A stretch of DNA of 64,000 nucleotides from Halarcobacter bivalviorum. Its GTDB lineage: Bacteria > Campylobacterota > Campylobacteria > Campylobacterales > Arcobacteraceae. This document shows positions 63,540 through 64,000 of this stretch, one piece after another. The translations under genes were made by a program, and so were the position numbers. Under the pieces are notes generated by a model. That model searched no databases. It had not been told where the DNA came from and worked only from the letters and a program-made list of their open reading frames with translations. Positions within the stretch are counted from its first letter, which is position 1. Each line of letters opens with the position of its first letter. Location of the stretch: NCBI RefSeq assembly GCF_003346815.1, contig NZ_CP031217.1, forward strand, positions 1,116,001 through 1,180,000, written 5' to 3'.

Positions 63540-64000
63540 TTAGATAGATATTCATGTGCTAAATAAGAACTTCTAGCATATGGAGTAGAGTGTACAAAAG
63601 AGAACCCTAACTCTAATGCTAACTCTTTATATCTTGCAAATTGCTCTGGAGTTACAAACTCTTTTACTTTTTCATAATCTCCACTTGGAGCTAAGTATTG
63701 ACCAATACTTAAAAACTCACAGCCAACAGCTCTTAAATCTTTAAATACTTGAACCATCTCTTCTTCTGTTTCTCCAAGTCCAACCATAAGTGCAGATTTT
63801 GTTTTTACTTTATCTTTACCTAACTCTTTGATTTTTTTAAGAACTTCTAATGATCTTTCATATGAAGCATTTCTCCTAATATGATATAAAGATGGTACAG
63901 TTTCAACATTGTGTCCAATAATAACTGCTCCACTATCTACAACTTTTTGTAGTGATTCTTCATTTCCTTTAAAATCAGGAATTAAAATCTCTACTTGTGT
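63521..64000 (-). CDS. lipA: Lipoyl synthase, C-terminal part (runs off the window)
   Basis: The frame stays open from 63521 to the window edge, giving the last 159 residues. EILIPDFKGNEESLQKVVDS, VIIGHNVETVPSLYHIRRNA, SYERSLEVLKKIKELGKDKV, TKSALMVGLGETEEEM, QYLAPS and the closing TPYARSSYLAHEYL are diagnostic for LipA, which inserts sulfur into octanoyl-lipoyl domains using radical SAM. The N-terminal iron-sulfur cysteine motifs lie outside the window. The RSSY motif, whose Ser binds the auxiliary cluster, is present. Confidence 0.95.
   Translation of the reverse strand, partial: TQVEILIPDFKGNEESLQKVVDSGAVIIGHNVETVPSLYHIRRNASYERSLEVLKKIKELGKDKVKTKSALMVGLGETEEEMVQVFKDLRAVGCEFLSIGQYLAPSGDYEKVKEFVTPEQFARYKELALELGFSFVHSTPYARSSYLAHEYLSNNEGTL

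Overview
The window is about 27-30% G+C, densely packed with short intergenic gaps, and starts many genes from AAGGA-type ribosome sites. Gene content points to a Campylobacterota member, most likely the Arcobacteraceae (Arcobacter sensu lato). It has four large chemotaxis/c-di-GMP receptor genes, PAS/HBM/NIT/CZB sensory domains, MdaB, ThiI fused to rhodanese, and many two-component proteins. No rRNA, tRNA, CRISPR array, transposase or prophage gene is visible. The region reads as ordinary chromosome with several accessory metabolic cassettes.

Layout. 1-11.5 kb: small genes, a Dsb-like thioredoxin, an HxlR-controlled quinone/electrophile cassette (AEC exporter, mdaB, ABM monooxygenase, nitroreductase, Old Yellow Enzyme), an MFS exporter, thiI, a lipocalin and a two-gene radical-SAM DNA-repair pair. 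11.6-18.8 kb: a soluble PAS-PAS chemoreceptor, an SPFH protein, then a minus-strand run of uvsE, TIGR03643, aarF, an EAL phosphodiesterase, pdxH and a phasin-like protein. 18.9-27.5 kb: cbiX-like, thiE and thiD, preceded by an eight-gene operon (SDR, SnoaL, GPH transporter, lipocalin, FAD oxidoreductase, DUF1365, Cfa-like methyltransferase, DUF3833). That operon resembles the fatty-acid-modifying cassette that other bacteria induce by light or singlet oxygen. 27.7-43.9 kb: signalling (PAS-GGDEF-EAL, two chemoreceptors, a PhnD-like binding protein with histidine kinase and response regulator), an ABC-F ATPase, ligA and a methyltransferase. 44-54.8 kb: a peroxiredoxin, an outer-membrane barrel with a palindromic operator pair, small unknown proteins, class II and class I fumarases side by side, an orphan Cache histidine kinase and a peptidase. 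54.9-63.5 kb: a small DNA-binding protein behind a 46-bp palindrome, then a minus-strand CoA-ester cassette divergent from an IclR regulator. The window closes with the 3' part of lipA.

The most distinctive system is the CoA-ester cassette at 55.4-62.4 kb. It holds two CitE/HpcH-type lyases with intact metal ligands, a mesaconyl-CoA hydratase (Mch-like, double hotdog), and an unusual fusion of an acyl-CoA synthetase to a third CitE domain whose metal-binding Asp is replaced by Lys. With the class I fumarase nearby (a family with known mesaconase activity), this could interconvert mesaconate or citramalate with propionyl-CoA plus glyoxylate, or acetyl-CoA plus pyruvate. A possible structured RNA lies inside this cassette at 56.3-56.4 kb.

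Two genes appear to begin at non-canonical codons (AUA for aarF, AUU for an MFS exporter), each supported by a well-placed ribosome site and an in-frame family-typical N-terminus. Function assignments come from reading motifs by eye; no database search was run.
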